A DNA stretch of 63,526 bases from an uncultured Prochlorococcus sp. (GCA_902634795.1 CACPLK010000002.1:1-63526); one strand, 5' to 3'; counted from the stretch's first letter, positions 44,443 to 53,241 are shown. Made by a program: numbers and translations. Notes: generated by a model from the sequence alone, not told the origin.

Positions 44443-44868
44443 ATGCTCATCAAAGAGAAAGAATTAAAAAAATTCTTTAATTTATCTTATGGAGAGAAAG
44501 CTCCATCTAGGGAAGAATGGGAATCCATATACAATAAGCAGGTTAAATTTATAGATCCTACCCAAGAAAAACATGGAATTGAGGCATATATCAAAGCCCA
44601 AGATGGATTAATCAAAAGATGTGATGATATTTATCTAGAATCACACTCAATTGCCATCAATAAGAATATTGCTTTTGTTGAATGGACAATGGGGTTAAAA
44701 ATAAAAGGTCACGAATTTTTATACGATGGGACAACCAGATTGATATTTGATGAAGAAGGTAAGGTTAAAGAACATAGAGATTATTTTGATTTTTGTTCTG
44801 GAACATTTGGGAATATACCAGTTATAGGAGCATTTTTTAGATGGTTATACTCAAGATTTGTTGACTAA
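44443..44868 (+). CDS. NTF2/SnoaL-like protein
   Basis: This 141-residue protein fits the NTF2-like fold (cone-shaped alpha+beta): YNKQVKFIDPTQEKHGIEAY in the first part and FLYDGTTRLIFDEEGKVKEH with RDYFD at the end, a typical SnoaL-like pattern. Members can be enzymes or ligand-binding proteins; no function is assigned. A hydrophobic C-terminus (IPVIGAFFRWLYSRF) is present. Confidence 0.65.
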   Translation: MLIKEKELKKFFNLSYGEKAPSREEWESIYNKQVKFIDPTQEKHGIEAYIKAQDGLIKRCDDIYLESHSIAINKNIAFVEWTMGLKIKGHEFLYDGTTRLIFDEEGKVKEHRDYFDFCSGTFGNIPVIGAFFRWLYSRFVD

Positions 44869-45150
44869 AATACTTATTATTTTTAGAAATTTACTTAAAA
44901 ATTTTAAATCATTTCCCAGCTTTGATTATCTTAAAAAAGAGTTTGCTTTACTCGCTATTAATAATCTAAGCATTTTCAATTTTTTTACTTTATTTCAAGA
45001 ATTTTCAAGGGCATAAAAACTAGTAAATCTAGATAATAGCAATCCAACGAATAATAACATTTAGTTATTTTCTAATTGTATGTTTTATTTGGTTGAATAC
45101 GTAATTAGATTTTTTATTCGCTATAACAAAAGTGGTGCTTGAAGAATCAA

Positions 45151-45507
45151 ATGGGAACATTAGTTGAGTTAATCAAGGAAACCTACGACTACAAAGCATG
45201 CCTAGAGATTGTGAGCAGTGGTTGTTCTGATGGTGCATGCACAAGACATAACTATCAAGCTGACACTCTATTGCTCTATATGACTTACTCAGATGAGATC
45301 ATTCAATACACTTCAGAAAAACTCGGATACTCTTTTCTTTCTAATCTTGCAAGAGATTTTGGATCACCACTAAAAGACAATATAAATCAAGATAATTTAT
45401 CATGGAAAGAAGTAGTATCAGCTTGTCCAAATAAGGACGAATATAAACACGCCCTTGTATGGAAATTTATAGAATTGGTCGCCAAAGAGAAAAGTTTAGA
45501 GCACTGA
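45151..45507 (+). CDS. Conserved hypothetical protein
   Basis: This protein has 118 residues from ATG 45151 (MGTLVELIKETYDYKACLEI); a TTG start at 45139 adds four residues. The segment SSGCSDGACTRHNY contains two Cys close together. It ends with a helical region. I do not recognise the family with confidence. Confidence 0.5.
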   Translation: MGTLVELIKETYDYKACLEIVSSGCSDGACTRHNYQADTLLLYMTYSDEIIQYTSEKLGYSFLSNLARDFGSPLKDNINQDNLSWKEVVSACPNKDEYKHALVWKFIELVAKEKSLEH

Positions 45508-45557
45508 TTATTCAATATGTAAATTAATTGGAAATAAATTCTCTAGCAATTAAGTAT

Positions 45558-45746
45558 TTACCGTAAAAGTAATTTAATTTTTGAAAAAAGGTCACACACT
45601 GGATTCATCCATTGAGGTTGAAAAATAAGATAAATTACACCAAAGAAGAATATTGCTCCTAATATTCCATAAATTTGAACTTCTATTTCTTCCCAAATCT
45701 CCTCAATCCAAATAAGTAAAGATTTATTTTTACTTCCTCTTTCCAT
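45558..45746 (-). CDS. Small membrane protein
   Basis: This protein has 62 residues from ATG 45746 (MERGSKNKSLLIWIEEIWEE). One membrane helix lies at about 28-45 (IYGILGAIFFFGVIYLIF), followed by a short C-terminal tail with a Cys. No family is recognised. Confidence 0.45.
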   Translation of the reverse strand: MERGSKNKSLLIWIEEIWEEIEVQIYGILGAIFFFGVIYLIFQPQWMNPVCDLFSKIKLLLR

Positions 45747-45910
45747 TGAAAACAAGATTTAGAAAAGAACCATAAACGAATAATAACCAATTTGAAATAA
45801 TATTTATAAAATACATTGAATTTTTCGATAATTATATTTGATTGATAAATTGAATATAAAAATACGGACAAAAAGACTCGCTAGAGAGAATTTTTAATTA
45901 AATTATTGAA

Positions 45911-46123
45911 ATGAATAAAAAATTGAAAAATAACCCTTCTATTGAAGAAATAATTTCAGTCACCCTTAGCTGTACCTTGATTAGGATGACTGAAATAAAT
46001 AAAATAGATAGATCCGTTCTTTATCAAGAGTTTAAAGAATGGATTATAAATTCTGGAGAAAAAGAACAGATCCAAGAAATTTTATGCCTGAGGTACTTAA
46101 AAAATGATCGGAAGATTGATTAG
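45911..46123 (+). CDS. Small protein with QE[FY]xEWI motif, copy 3
   Basis: This 70-residue protein (MNKKLKNNPSIEEIISVTLS) has the core VLYQEFKEWIINSGEKEQI (about 36-54), shared with the genes at 18360 and 42890. It is basic and helical. The function is unknown. Confidence 0.6.
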   Translation: MNKKLKNNPSIEEIISVTLSCTLIRMTEINKIDRSVLYQEFKEWIINSGEKEQIQEILCLRYLKNDRKID

Positions 46124-46220
46124 ATTAACTTATAATTACTATTTGATTATCCCGCAGAAAGAGTTTTTTCAAATCCTCACCCAAGAACAAAAAGCATTAA
46201 AATAAAGTAAATCTAAAGAA

Positions 46221-46496
46221 ATGATCACTTCTTTATTTTCACTGGTTTTCTCAACTTTACTATGGGTCCAAGTACCTCAGTGGAGTGATAATTGGTCAAA
46301 ATGTGCCGTGGATGTACCCGACACTGCTTGCCATTGGTATATAGTCTCTCCAGACAATACTTTTGGCAAAGGATTTGATTGGGCTACAGCCCCTTGGTTT
46401 AATGCAAATGGTTTGAATGATGTTGCTAAAATTTCTTCTGAAACAGTTGTAGAAAAACTACAAGCAAAACAAATTAGTAGTGAATTAATATCTTGA
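46221..46496 (+). CDS. Small predicted secreted protein
   Basis: This 91-residue protein has an N-terminal hydrophobic segment (MITSLFSLVFSTLLWVQVP), followed by a Trp-rich domain (WSDNWSKCAVDVPDTACHWY) with two Cys that may form a disulfide. No family is recognised. Confidence 0.5.
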   Translation: MITSLFSLVFSTLLWVQVPQWSDNWSKCAVDVPDTACHWYIVSPDNTFGKGFDWATAPWFNANGLNDVAKISSETVVEKLQAKQISSELIS

Positions 46497-46553
46497 ATTT
46501 TTCTTCTAAATTATTTTAGTAAATAGAAAAATTAAATTTTAAACTTGAAATAA

Positions 46554-47009
46554 TTAATTTCTTATTTCGCCTAATACTCTTAGTGCTTCATTTACATGTG
46601 CGGGACCATTTAAAAGGTCATTAAAAATATGCCTAATTACACCTTTTGGGTCAACAATGTAAGTTACGCGTCCATCAAGTAAGCCAAGAACTTTAGGAAC
46701 ACCAAAAGCTCTTCTTAGAGAATTATCCGTATCACACAACAAAGGAAATGGAAGTTTGTTTTTGTCAGCAAAAGATCTGTGACTTGCTTCATCATCTCCA
46801 CTTACCCCCCAAACTTCTGCACCAAAAAGTTTAAAAAGATCGTATTTATCTCTAAAGCCACAATTTTCAGCTGTACAGCCAGGTGTATCATCTTTTGGAT
46901 AAAAAAATAGAACCAACGGGCGACCTTTAGCTTGCTTATTTGTCCTAGAAACTCCTAGTTGATCAGAGAGTGAGAAATCAGGTATTTGATCGCCTAACTT
47001 TAAAGGCAT
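46554..47009 (-). CDS. prxQ: Peroxiredoxin Q (Bcp family)
   Basis: This 151-residue thiol peroxidase has the peroxidatic Cys in PKDDTPGCTAENCGFRD (C45), with the resolving Cys five residues later (C50), the PrxQ pattern. It begins MPLKLGDQIPDFSLSDQLGV. It reduces H2O2 and alkyl hydroperoxides using thioredoxin, and the NTRC or other thioredoxins may reduce it. It starts at ATG 47009, divergent from the TPR-methyltransferase. Confidence 0.93.
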   Translation of the reverse strand: MPLKLGDQIPDFSLSDQLGVSRTNKQAKGRPLVLFFYPKDDTPGCTAENCGFRDKYDLFKLFGAEVWGVSGDDEASHRSFADKNKLPFPLLCDTDNSLRRAFGVPKVLGLLDGRVTYIVDPKGVIRHIFNDLLNGPAHVNEALRVLGEIRN

Positions 47010-47066
47010 ATGAATCCTAAAACTTTATCTTTATATTATATAAAAAATTAGGTCATGTTGGAGGTA

Positions 47067-47098
47067 AACAGAGTTAATAAAAAAGTATTAACTCTGTT
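47067..47098 (+). promoter_or_regulatory. Perfect 13-bp inverted repeat between prxQ and the TPR-methyltransferase
   Basis: AACAGAGTTAATA (47067-47079) and TATTAACTCTGTT (47086-47098) are exact inverted arms with a 6-nt loop. It lies in the divergent gap, 58 bp from the prxQ start. No T-run follows on the plus strand, so an operator is as likely as a terminator. Confidence 0.5.
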
Positions 47099-47205
47099 AT
47101 GTATAAATCAAATGAAAGAACTATGGTGGGGAAACTATAGATTTATTAAGCTAAAATAATAAGATTTGTAGTTTTAGTATAATTCTAGTAATTAAAGAAA
47201 GATCA

Positions 47206-49545
47206 TTGAGTGGTTTCGGGGAAAAGAAAAAAGAGAATAAGGGCTCTTCTAAAAAACTACGAAAGCTTTCGGAAAAGGAGCTGAAAGCAACATCAATCAA
47301 TAATCACATTAAAGGTAATTTAGAGGAAGCAGAAAAAGGTTATATAGCTTTTTTAAAAAATGGCTATTCTGATGCAGATATACTTTCAAATTATGCATTG
47401 ATATGTGAAGAGAAAGAAGAAAATGATAAAGCTATACAATTATATACAAAATGTTCTAAAAGTTATCCAGATCATATTTACTCAAAATTGAATTTATCTT
47501 TTTTATATTATAAATTAAATAATTTAGAAAAAGCAGAAAGAATCATTGAAGAAGCAATTAAGTTAAAACCAACTCTACCTAATGGATATTGTATTAAAGG
47601 ATTAATTTTAAAAAGTTTAAATAAATATAATGAATCGAGATTATCACTTGAAAAAGCAATAGAAATTGATCAAAATTACTTTGATGCATATATAAATCTA
47701 GGATTACTAAATAAAGATTTTAATAAATTAAATGAAGCAGAAGAATATTATTTAAAAGCATTAGAAATAAATAATAAATCTGCTATCGCTCATTTGAATC
47801 TTGGTGCCTGCTACAAAGAGAAGCTAGAGATGAAAAAGGCCATTCAACATACAGAGATAGCAATAGAGATAGATAATAGATTAAAGAACAGTTATTTAAA
47901 TCTAGCAACCTTATATAACCAAGCTGGTTCTTATAACAAAGCACTATCCCTAGCAAAAAAAGAACTTTTATTTAATAAAAATAGTGGTCTAAGTTATCAA
48001 CTTATAAGTGAATTAATTAAAAAAGGAGAATTACTAAATACATCAGAAAAAGATAATAGAGAATTACTTAATAATATATTAAATAGAAAAGATATTTCTC
48101 ATCGAGAACTATTTGGGAATATAAACAGACTGATCTCTCAAGAAATATTGGAAAAATTATCTATTATGGAATCCGATTTGTATGAGAGTAATGAATTTAA
48201 CATTCTTATCAAAGATAGAGAATTAGTAAAAGCACTTTCGCTACTAATATTTTGCTCTCCGTTATGGGAAAAAGTTTTAGGAAATATACGCAAGAATATT
48301 CTTTTAAGTTATTCAGATAAAGTTAAAGCAAGTAAAGCTATTCTTCACTTTACTGTAGGTCTTGGATCACAATGTTTCTTAAATGAATATATTTATTATA
48401 TATCCAAGGAAGAAAAGGATAAACTAAAAGAACTAAAGGGAACAATCAATAACAATAAAAATCAAGACTATAAGTTAGCAATAATCTCCTGCTACGAATC
48501 TCTATCTTCAATAAATAATGATATAATTAATTTAACTTCATACGTATCAAATAACAAAGAAATTAATAATCTAGTTAATTTACAATTCAAAGAGTTAAAT
48601 GATGAAAAAATGATATCAAAAGAAATTAAAAAGATAGGTGATATAAAAGATTCTATATCTAACGAAGTAAAAAATCAATATGAATTAAACCCATACCCTA
48701 GATGGAGATATAATTCATATGCTAAAGAAAACAAATTAAACTTTTTATCAGTTATTAATTCTGAAATTTATCCAAATAAAATTATATCTAATTCAGCTCA
48801 ATTAAAAAATAAAAAAATAAATATACTTATAGCAGGTTGTGGAACGGGAATTCAAATACTTGAAGCATCTCGATATAGTAATTGTGAAATAACAGCAATC
48901 GATTTAAGCAATTCAAGTATCTCATATGCAAAGAGAAAGGTCGATGAATATGGATTGAAAAATGTCGATTTTATAGAAATGGATTTACTTGAATTGAAAT
49001 CACTAAATAAAAGATTTGATTTAATAGAATGTTCTGGTGTTCTTCATCATATGAATGATCCTACTAAGGGATTATCAAATCTATTTGATGTATTAGAACC
49101 AAAAGGTTTTTTAAAATTAGGCTTATACAGCAAGTATGCAAGAGAAGAAATACTAAAAGCGAAAGAACAAATCAAAAAAAAAGATATTAAAGCAACTATT
49201 GATGGAATCAGAAGCTTCCGAAATGACGTTTTTAATGGAGCGTTAAAACAATTAAATCAAATAACTAATTGGTCAGATTTCTACTCAACCTCAATGTGTA
49301 GAGATCTTTGCTTTCATAGTCACGAAAACTGTTACTCATTAATTGAAATTAAAAATATGTTAAAAGTATCTAATCTTGAATTCCTAGGTTTTACTCTTTC
49401 AAAAGATATAAAAGATAAATATCAGATAGATAATAAAGATATAGACTCATTAAAAGATTTAGAGTTGTGGGATAAATTTGAAAAATCAAATCCTAATTCT
49501 TTTAGAGAAATGTATCAATTCTGGGCTAGGAAATCAATTAAATAG
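47206..49545 (+). CDS. TPR protein with C-terminal SAM methyltransferase
   Basis: This 779-residue protein starts at TTG (MSGFGEKKKENKGSSKKLRK). Residues about 30-270 are tandem TPRs, for example NLGLLNKDFNKLNEAEEYYL and LNLGACYKEKLEMKKAIQHT. The middle is unassigned (about 280-500). Residues about 535-660 are a class I methyltransferase: motif I ILIAGCGTGIQILEASRY, EITAIDLSNSSISYAKRK and FDLIECSGVLHHMNDPTKGL. The short N-terminal GFGE-like motif is shared by many picocyanobacterial TPR proteins. The protein substrate and any role in glycan or protein modification are unknown. Confidence 0.75.
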   Translation: MSGFGEKKKENKGSSKKLRKLSEKELKATSINNHIKGNLEEAEKGYIAFLKNGYSDADILSNYALICEEKEENDKAIQLYTKCSKSYPDHIYSKLNLSFLYYKLNNLEKAERIIEEAIKLKPTLPNGYCIKGLILKSLNKYNESRLSLEKAIEIDQNYFDAYINLGLLNKDFNKLNEAEEYYLKALEINNKSAIAHLNLGACYKEKLEMKKAIQHTEIAIEIDNRLKNSYLNLATLYNQAGSYNKALSLAKKELLFNKNSGLSYQLISELIKKGELLNTSEKDNRELLNNILNRKDISHRELFGNINRLISQEILEKLSIMESDLYESNEFNILIKDRELVKALSLLIFCSPLWEKVLGNIRKNILLSYSDKVKASKAILHFTVGLGSQCFLNEYIYYISKEEKDKLKELKGTINNNKNQDYKLAIISCYESLSSINNDIINLTSYVSNNKEINNLVNLQFKELNDEKMISKEIKKIGDIKDSISNEVKNQYELNPYPRWRYNSYAKENKLNFLSVINSEIYPNKIISNSAQLKNKKINILIAGCGTGIQILEASRYSNCEITAIDLSNSSISYAKRKVDEYGLKNVDFIEMDLLELKSLNKRFDLIECSGVLHHMNDPTKGLSNLFDVLEPKGFLKLGLYSKYAREEILKAKEQIKKKDIKATIDGIRSFRNDVFNGALKQLNQITNWSDFYSTSMCRDLCFHSHENCYSLIEIKNMLKVSNLEFLGFTLSKDIKDKYQIDNKDIDSLKDLELWDKFEKSNPNSFREMYQFWARKSIK

Positions 49546-49701
49546 TTGTTCTTCCAATCCTGGAATAAACATTTTACATAGGGTGAAAATAAATAATATT
49601 GCTAGAACATTACCTAGCATTGCTATTGCAAAGCGAATTCTCAGATCCTTAGCAAATGGTAATAGGTTTTCCCACAGTTGTAATAATGGTCCGCCTGCCA
49701 T
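49534..49701 (-). CDS. Small membrane protein overlapping the TPR-methyltransferase 3' end
   Basis: This 55-residue protein (MAGGPLLQLWENLLPFAKDL) has one membrane helix (FAIAMLGNVLAILFIFTLC). Its C-terminal 12 bp overlap the convergent TPR-methyltransferase. The frame is open and hydrophobic in a photosynthesis-type small protein style, but no family is recognised. Confidence 0.5.
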   Translation of the reverse strand: MAGGPLLQLWENLLPFAKDLRIRFAIAMLGNVLAILFIFTLCKMFIPGLEEQLFN

Positions 49702-49799
49702 TGGATATTAATGTTTAATTACTGATAGCTTACATTGGGACTACCTTATTGGCTACATAAAAACCTAGATTTAAAGTAAAAAGATTCTATTAGTATCTT

Positions 49800-50066
49800 C
49801 TACTTTAATTTGCTTCTCATAAAAAATAGAATTATTAAGCCTATCAATATTAGGGCTACTGGATAAAGCAATACAAATATTATATCTGTTAATTTTTCTG
49901 GTCTATTCACAATAAATAAACCTACTATAAAAATTATTATTGGTAAAAGGATAAGTGATTTTATTAATAGGCCTTCATTCCATTTTTTAATCTCATTATC
50001 TTCATTTAATAAAGTTTTCAATTTATCCTTTAAAACTTCATCATTAAAATCAGACTGTTCACTCAT
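49800..50066 (-). CDS. Small membrane protein
   Basis: This 88-residue protein has two membrane helices (about 32-50, LILLPIIIFIVGLFIV, and 60-82, IIFVLLYPVALILIGLIIL) and an acidic N-terminus. It starts at ATG 50066. No family is recognised. Confidence 0.5.
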   Translation of the reverse strand: MSEQSDFNDEVLKDKLKTLLNEDNEIKKWNEGLLIKSLILLPIIIFIVGLFIVNRPEKLTDIIFVLLYPVALILIGLIILFFMRSKLK

Positions 50067-50160
50067 AATATTTTGATACTACTAATACAGGATAAAACTA
50101 TAATATACTAATTTTTTATTACTATATAGTTTTGATCTATTTCATTCCTATTAAACAAAG

Positions 50161-50439
50161 ATGAATCACTTTAATTATATAGATTTATTTGGTTTTTTAG
50201 CTGCTTTACTAACTACTATAGCTTTTTTACCCCAGCTATATAAGACATGGAAAACAAAATCAGCTGATGATGTTTCATTAATTATGTTGATTCTATTCAT
50301 AACAGGTCTAATATGTTGGATTATTTACGGTCTAAAAATTCATTCAATTCCTATTCTAGTTGCTAATATTGTTACCTTTATTTTTAATTTTTCGATTTTA
50401 ATTTTAAAGCTTAGTTATAACAAAAAAAACAATAAGTAG
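50161..50439 (+). CDS. SemiSWEET-type sugar transporter
   Basis: This 92-residue three-helix protein of the SemiSWEET/PQ-loop family has the PQ motif in FLPQLYKTWKTKSADDVSL (about 23-41) and a following helix LFITGLICWIIYGL. The size and pattern match bacterial SemiSWEET half-transporters that act as dimers; the sugar is unknown. Confidence 0.85.
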   Translation: MNHFNYIDLFGFLAALLTTIAFLPQLYKTWKTKSADDVSLIMLILFITGLICWIIYGLKIHSIPILVANIVTFIFNFSILILKLSYNKKNNK

Positions 50440-50515
50440 ATTCTTTTATATATATTAAATTATTTTTTTTTAGCTTCTTTACAAGCTATAGTTAACACAG
50501 AATTAAACTAATTAA

Positions 50516-50677
50516 ATGTCAGGAGAAGAGCTTCAACTTATTGGCAGATCTTTATCTCTGCATCCACCTGTAATGATAATCACACTTGGTCTATTCATGT
50601 ACATTAGAGGCAAAGCTATTGCAAGTAGTAATCCAACCAAAAAGGTTACTCCCTTTTTCCCCTTTAGAAACGTCTAA
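50516..50677 (+). CDS. Small membrane protein
   Basis: This 53-residue protein (MSGEELQLIGRSLSLHPPVM) has one hydrophobic helix (MIITLGLFMYIRGKA). It ends FFPFRNV. The frame is open and preceded by an AT-rich region; no family is recognised. Confidence 0.45.
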   Translation: MSGEELQLIGRSLSLHPPVMIITLGLFMYIRGKAIASSNPTKKVTPFFPFRNV

Positions 50678-50732
50678 AAATTTAATTAACTTTCAAGTTC
50701 TATAAAATCACAAAATATTGTTGAATTAATTT

Positions 50733-51161
50733 TTAACCAAATGGATTAGTTCCTTTAAGGGGGCCAACGAATAGGAACTCAATAACAGCTCCTGTTATTG
50801 CAACAGGAAAAACCCAAATAGACATAAATCTAATTCCCATAAATTTCATTCCACCTTTACCGGCGAATGCATCTTTAGTCATTGTATAAACAGTCTCAGT
50901 ATCACTCACCTCGTAAGAATCATTAATGCCAGATTCATAAGGCTTCAAGAAATCCATTCTGCTAAATAAATTTCTAATTTTATTTACCGCAACAATTGGC
51001 CAAACCCATAAGAAAAAGATTCTAGAACCTAATCTATTAGCATCAGATTGTGGATTTCCCAGATCTTTATCACTATTTTTCTTTGGGAATGCATCTTCAA
51101 TGATTGAAGCTATTTGCTCTTGGTCAGTTGGAAAATCAACCACAGTATTTTCAGAATCCAT
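50733..51161 (-). CDS. Hypothetical membrane protein
   Basis: This 142-residue protein (from ATG 51161; a TTG one codon earlier is possible) has hydrophobic segments RIFFLWVWPIVAVNKI and SIWVFPVAITGAVIEFLFVG. It is acidic at the N-terminus. Its position beside photosynthesis-related genes is suggestive only; no family is recognised. Confidence 0.5.
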   Translation of the reverse strand: MDSENTVVDFPTDQEQIASIIEDAFPKKNSDKDLGNPQSDANRLGSRIFFLWVWPIVAVNKIRNLFSRMDFLKPYESGINDSYEVSDTETVYTMTKDAFAGKGGMKFMGIRFMSIWVFPVAITGAVIEFLFVGPLKGTNPFG

Positions 51162-51252
51162 CAAGAACTTAAATTTGAGATAATTATAAGATGAATTGAT
51201 TATTTTTGTATTAAAGAAATAATTTAATATTTATTGGTAACAAAGACCATTA

Positions 51253-51284
51253 AAAAAAGACCCAATATTAATTAGGTCTTTTTT
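51253..51284 (-). terminator. Terminator after the PsbF-like gene
   Basis: Stem AAAAAAGACC/GGTCTTTTTT with a 12-nt loop, about 40 bp beyond the stop codon of the minus-strand PsbF-like gene, with T-runs on both sides. Confidence 0.75.
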
Positions 51285-51325
51285 ATAGTTAATTTTTTAA
51301 AAGAAATTATGATAACTGTTATGTT

Positions 51326-51619
51326 TTATGCGTTTATCACACCGCGGCGGATAAATTGCATTGCAAAAATTGCTCCAAGAAAAAACACTGTTGGAATTCC
51401 TAATGCATTCACAGCCAAAGTTCTAACAGTAAATACAGGGTATCCATCTCCTGGTCTTCCTTTATCTGCAACGATTGCTGTGTCTTCCCAAACCTGCTGG
51501 TTTTGGATAGTAGGACCATTATCCCAGACAAATACTCCCCATCTTCTCAACCAATAATCAGTAAAGGCAACTGAAAAAATGACTGGGGTTAGTACCAAGA
51601 GTAATTTGAGGTTGATCAT
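51326..51619 (-). CDS. PsbF-like protein with an N-terminal extension; heme histidine replaced
   Basis: This 97-residue protein ends in a cytochrome b559 beta-like segment: [11 protein letters not shown] at 60-70, then [20 protein letters not shown] (71-90). Canonical PsbF has FTVRWLAVHALxxPTVFFLG, with the His binding heme. Here residue 71 is Asn (codon AAT at 51407-51409, one base from CAT). Canonical PsbF is about 44-48 residues; this protein adds an N-terminal hydrophobic helix ([20 protein letters not shown]) and a 35-residue loop. It is followed by a terminator. Whether it enters PSII or another complex is unknown; the true psbF is expected elsewhere in the genome. Confidence 0.7.
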   Translation of the reverse strand: MINLKLLLVLTPVIFSVAFTDYWLRRWGVFVWDNGPTIQNQQVWEDTAIVADKGRPGDGYPVFTVRTLAVNALGIPTVFFLGAIFAMQFIRRGVINA

Positions 51620-51809
51620 CCATCTATATATTTATCCAATAAATCTTGGCATATGAGAGCCAAAAAGGCTGATTGATTGATTGAGCTTATGAATTCTGTA
51701 ACAAATTGGTCCGATTTTAGAAGCTTTGATAACTCTCTAAGTTGACTCGCTTTACTTCTGATAGGGTGGAATCATTGCCCTAACAGGCTTAAATTAATTG
51801 GTTTGATTT

Positions 51810-52256
51810 ATGGAATTCGGTTTTAAAGAAATTCTCTTCGGATTAGCTGGAGTAAGCATGATTGCATGGGCTGGAGTAATCGGCCTCTGGCATACCTATA
51901 TGTTTCCAAGATTTTTCAGAGAAGATTCAAGTCGAATTAATAGCGCTTCTAGAGTAGCTTCAGGCATCTCAGGAGCTCAGTCAGCTCCTGAGAACAAAGG
52001 TCCCAATAAGCCTTGGTTCCTTGATGATGAAGGCGGCACTCTTACTCCTCAGACAGCGATGGGAGCAATAGGTCTTAACGACAGAGGAAAATACAGCAAA
52101 AAATCTTTTGTAGTTGCTGATTTCAATCCTGTTGAAGCTGGTTATGGAGTTAATAGGCTGTACACTTCGGTTTTAATTGGGTTGGCTATAAGTAGTTTTG
52201 TAATAATTTCCTTTGGACTTCAAAGTGGATTTGGAATGATGGGACCAAACCTATAA
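51810..52256 (+). CDS. Hypothetical two-helix membrane protein
   Basis: This 148-residue protein has an N-terminal helix (LFGLAGVSMIAWAGVIGLWH) and a C-terminal helix (VLIGLAISSFVIISFGLQSG) separated by a soluble segment (PWFLDDEGGTLTPQTAMGAI). It starts at ATG 51810, divergent from the PsbF-like gene. No family is recognised. Confidence 0.55.
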   Translation: MEFGFKEILFGLAGVSMIAWAGVIGLWHTYMFPRFFREDSSRINSASRVASGISGAQSAPENKGPNKPWFLDDEGGTLTPQTAMGAIGLNDRGKYSKKSFVVADFNPVEAGYGVNRLYTSVLIGLAISSFVIISFGLQSGFGMMGPNL

Positions 52257-52676
52257 ACCAGATAAACTAAAAAACAAAAGACAGAACCAATCAGGAAAAT
52301 TTAAATTTGCCAAGTGCCTAATAGGATTGAATAAAACGAATACAAATGTTTTCAGATAAAGATCTTTAATAACGCCCTTTTTAAATAATTATTCAATCTT
52401 TTCTCTCAAGTCAATTAAAAATCCATAGCAATTTATTTTTTGTTCTAATAATTTTGAATAGTTTTCCCTGAAAAGCCTTTTGATAACTACATTTAACAAT
52501 ATGCATTCGCACTTAAGAAAATCTTAGAAATTAGCTTCTTGGATAGAAGAGATACAAATATTGACTTATTTATGTATCAAAAATCAATATTGAATAGACA
52601 AGAAAATTTAAAAAAAACCAAATTCACTCTAAATGTGCAAAGCTGCTTTAAAATATTCTTGATTTTAAATTGCTCC
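52257..52676. other. 420-bp leader of flavodoxin
   Basis: No gene is seen here apart from an unlikely N-terminal extension of the flavodoxin frame from 52539. Flavodoxin is usually induced by iron limitation, so regulatory sites are expected; no clear consensus Fur box was found by eye. Confidence 0.4.
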
Positions 52677-53192
52677 ATGACTGTAGGAATCTACTTCGCT
52701 ACAACGACAGGTAAAACCGAAGATATAGCGGAAAGGCTGCACGGCTTACTTGACTCTGCTGAAGGTCCAAAGGATATTTCAGATGTCGATGACCTTAGCG
52801 AATTAGCTGGACATGACGGGGTTATTTGTGGCATCCCTACATGGAACACCGGTGCTGACTCTGAGAGATCAGGAACTGCTTGGGACTCAATCCTTGAAGA
52901 CATTGGAGAGTTAAATCTCAGTGGCAAGAAAGTTGCAATTTTTGGTTTAGGAGATTCTTCTACTTACACCGAGAACTATTGCGATGCAATGGAAGAGCTT
53001 CATAGGTACTTCCAACAAGCAGGTGCTTCAATGGTTGGATACACTGCAAAGACTGATTACACCTTTGATGAGTCAAAAAGTGTAGTTGGAGAAGAGTTCT
53101 GCGGATTACCTCTTGACGAAGACAGCGAATCAGACATGACTGATGAAAGGCTTTCAGGATGGGCTGAGAAACTAAAAGGCGAAATGTTCTAA
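52677..53192 (+). CDS. isiB: Flavodoxin
   Basis: This 171-residue flavodoxin starts at ATG 52677 (MTVGIYFATTTGKTEDIAER); an ATG at 52539 gives an unlikely 46-residue extension. FMN-binding loops are visible: FATTTGKTEDIAE for phosphate (7-19), GIPTWNTGADSE and FGLGDSSTYTENYCDA. It replaces ferredoxin in electron transfer from photosystem I under iron stress. It is followed by a strong terminator. Confidence 0.95.
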   Translation: MTVGIYFATTTGKTEDIAERLHGLLDSAEGPKDISDVDDLSELAGHDGVICGIPTWNTGADSERSGTAWDSILEDIGELNLSGKKVAIFGLGDSSTYTENYCDAMEELHRYFQQAGASMVGYTAKTDYTFDESKSVVGEEFCGLPLDEDSESDMTDERLSGWAEKLKGEMF

Positions 53193-53213
53193 GCCTTAAA
53201 CAAAAATCTTTAG

Positions 53214-53241
53214 ATCTTCCTAAGTAATTACTTAGGAAGAT
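53214..53241 (+). terminator. Flavodoxin terminator, perfect 28-bp palindrome
   Basis: ATCTTCCTAAGT and ACTTAGGAAGAT are 12-bp arms around AATT, followed by TTTTT, 22 bp after the flavodoxin stop. Confidence 0.9.

Noticed and set aside
49478-49711. 77-codon plus-strand frame
   Set aside because: It overlaps the end of the TPR-methyltransferase and is antisense to a better membrane-protein frame on the minus strand.
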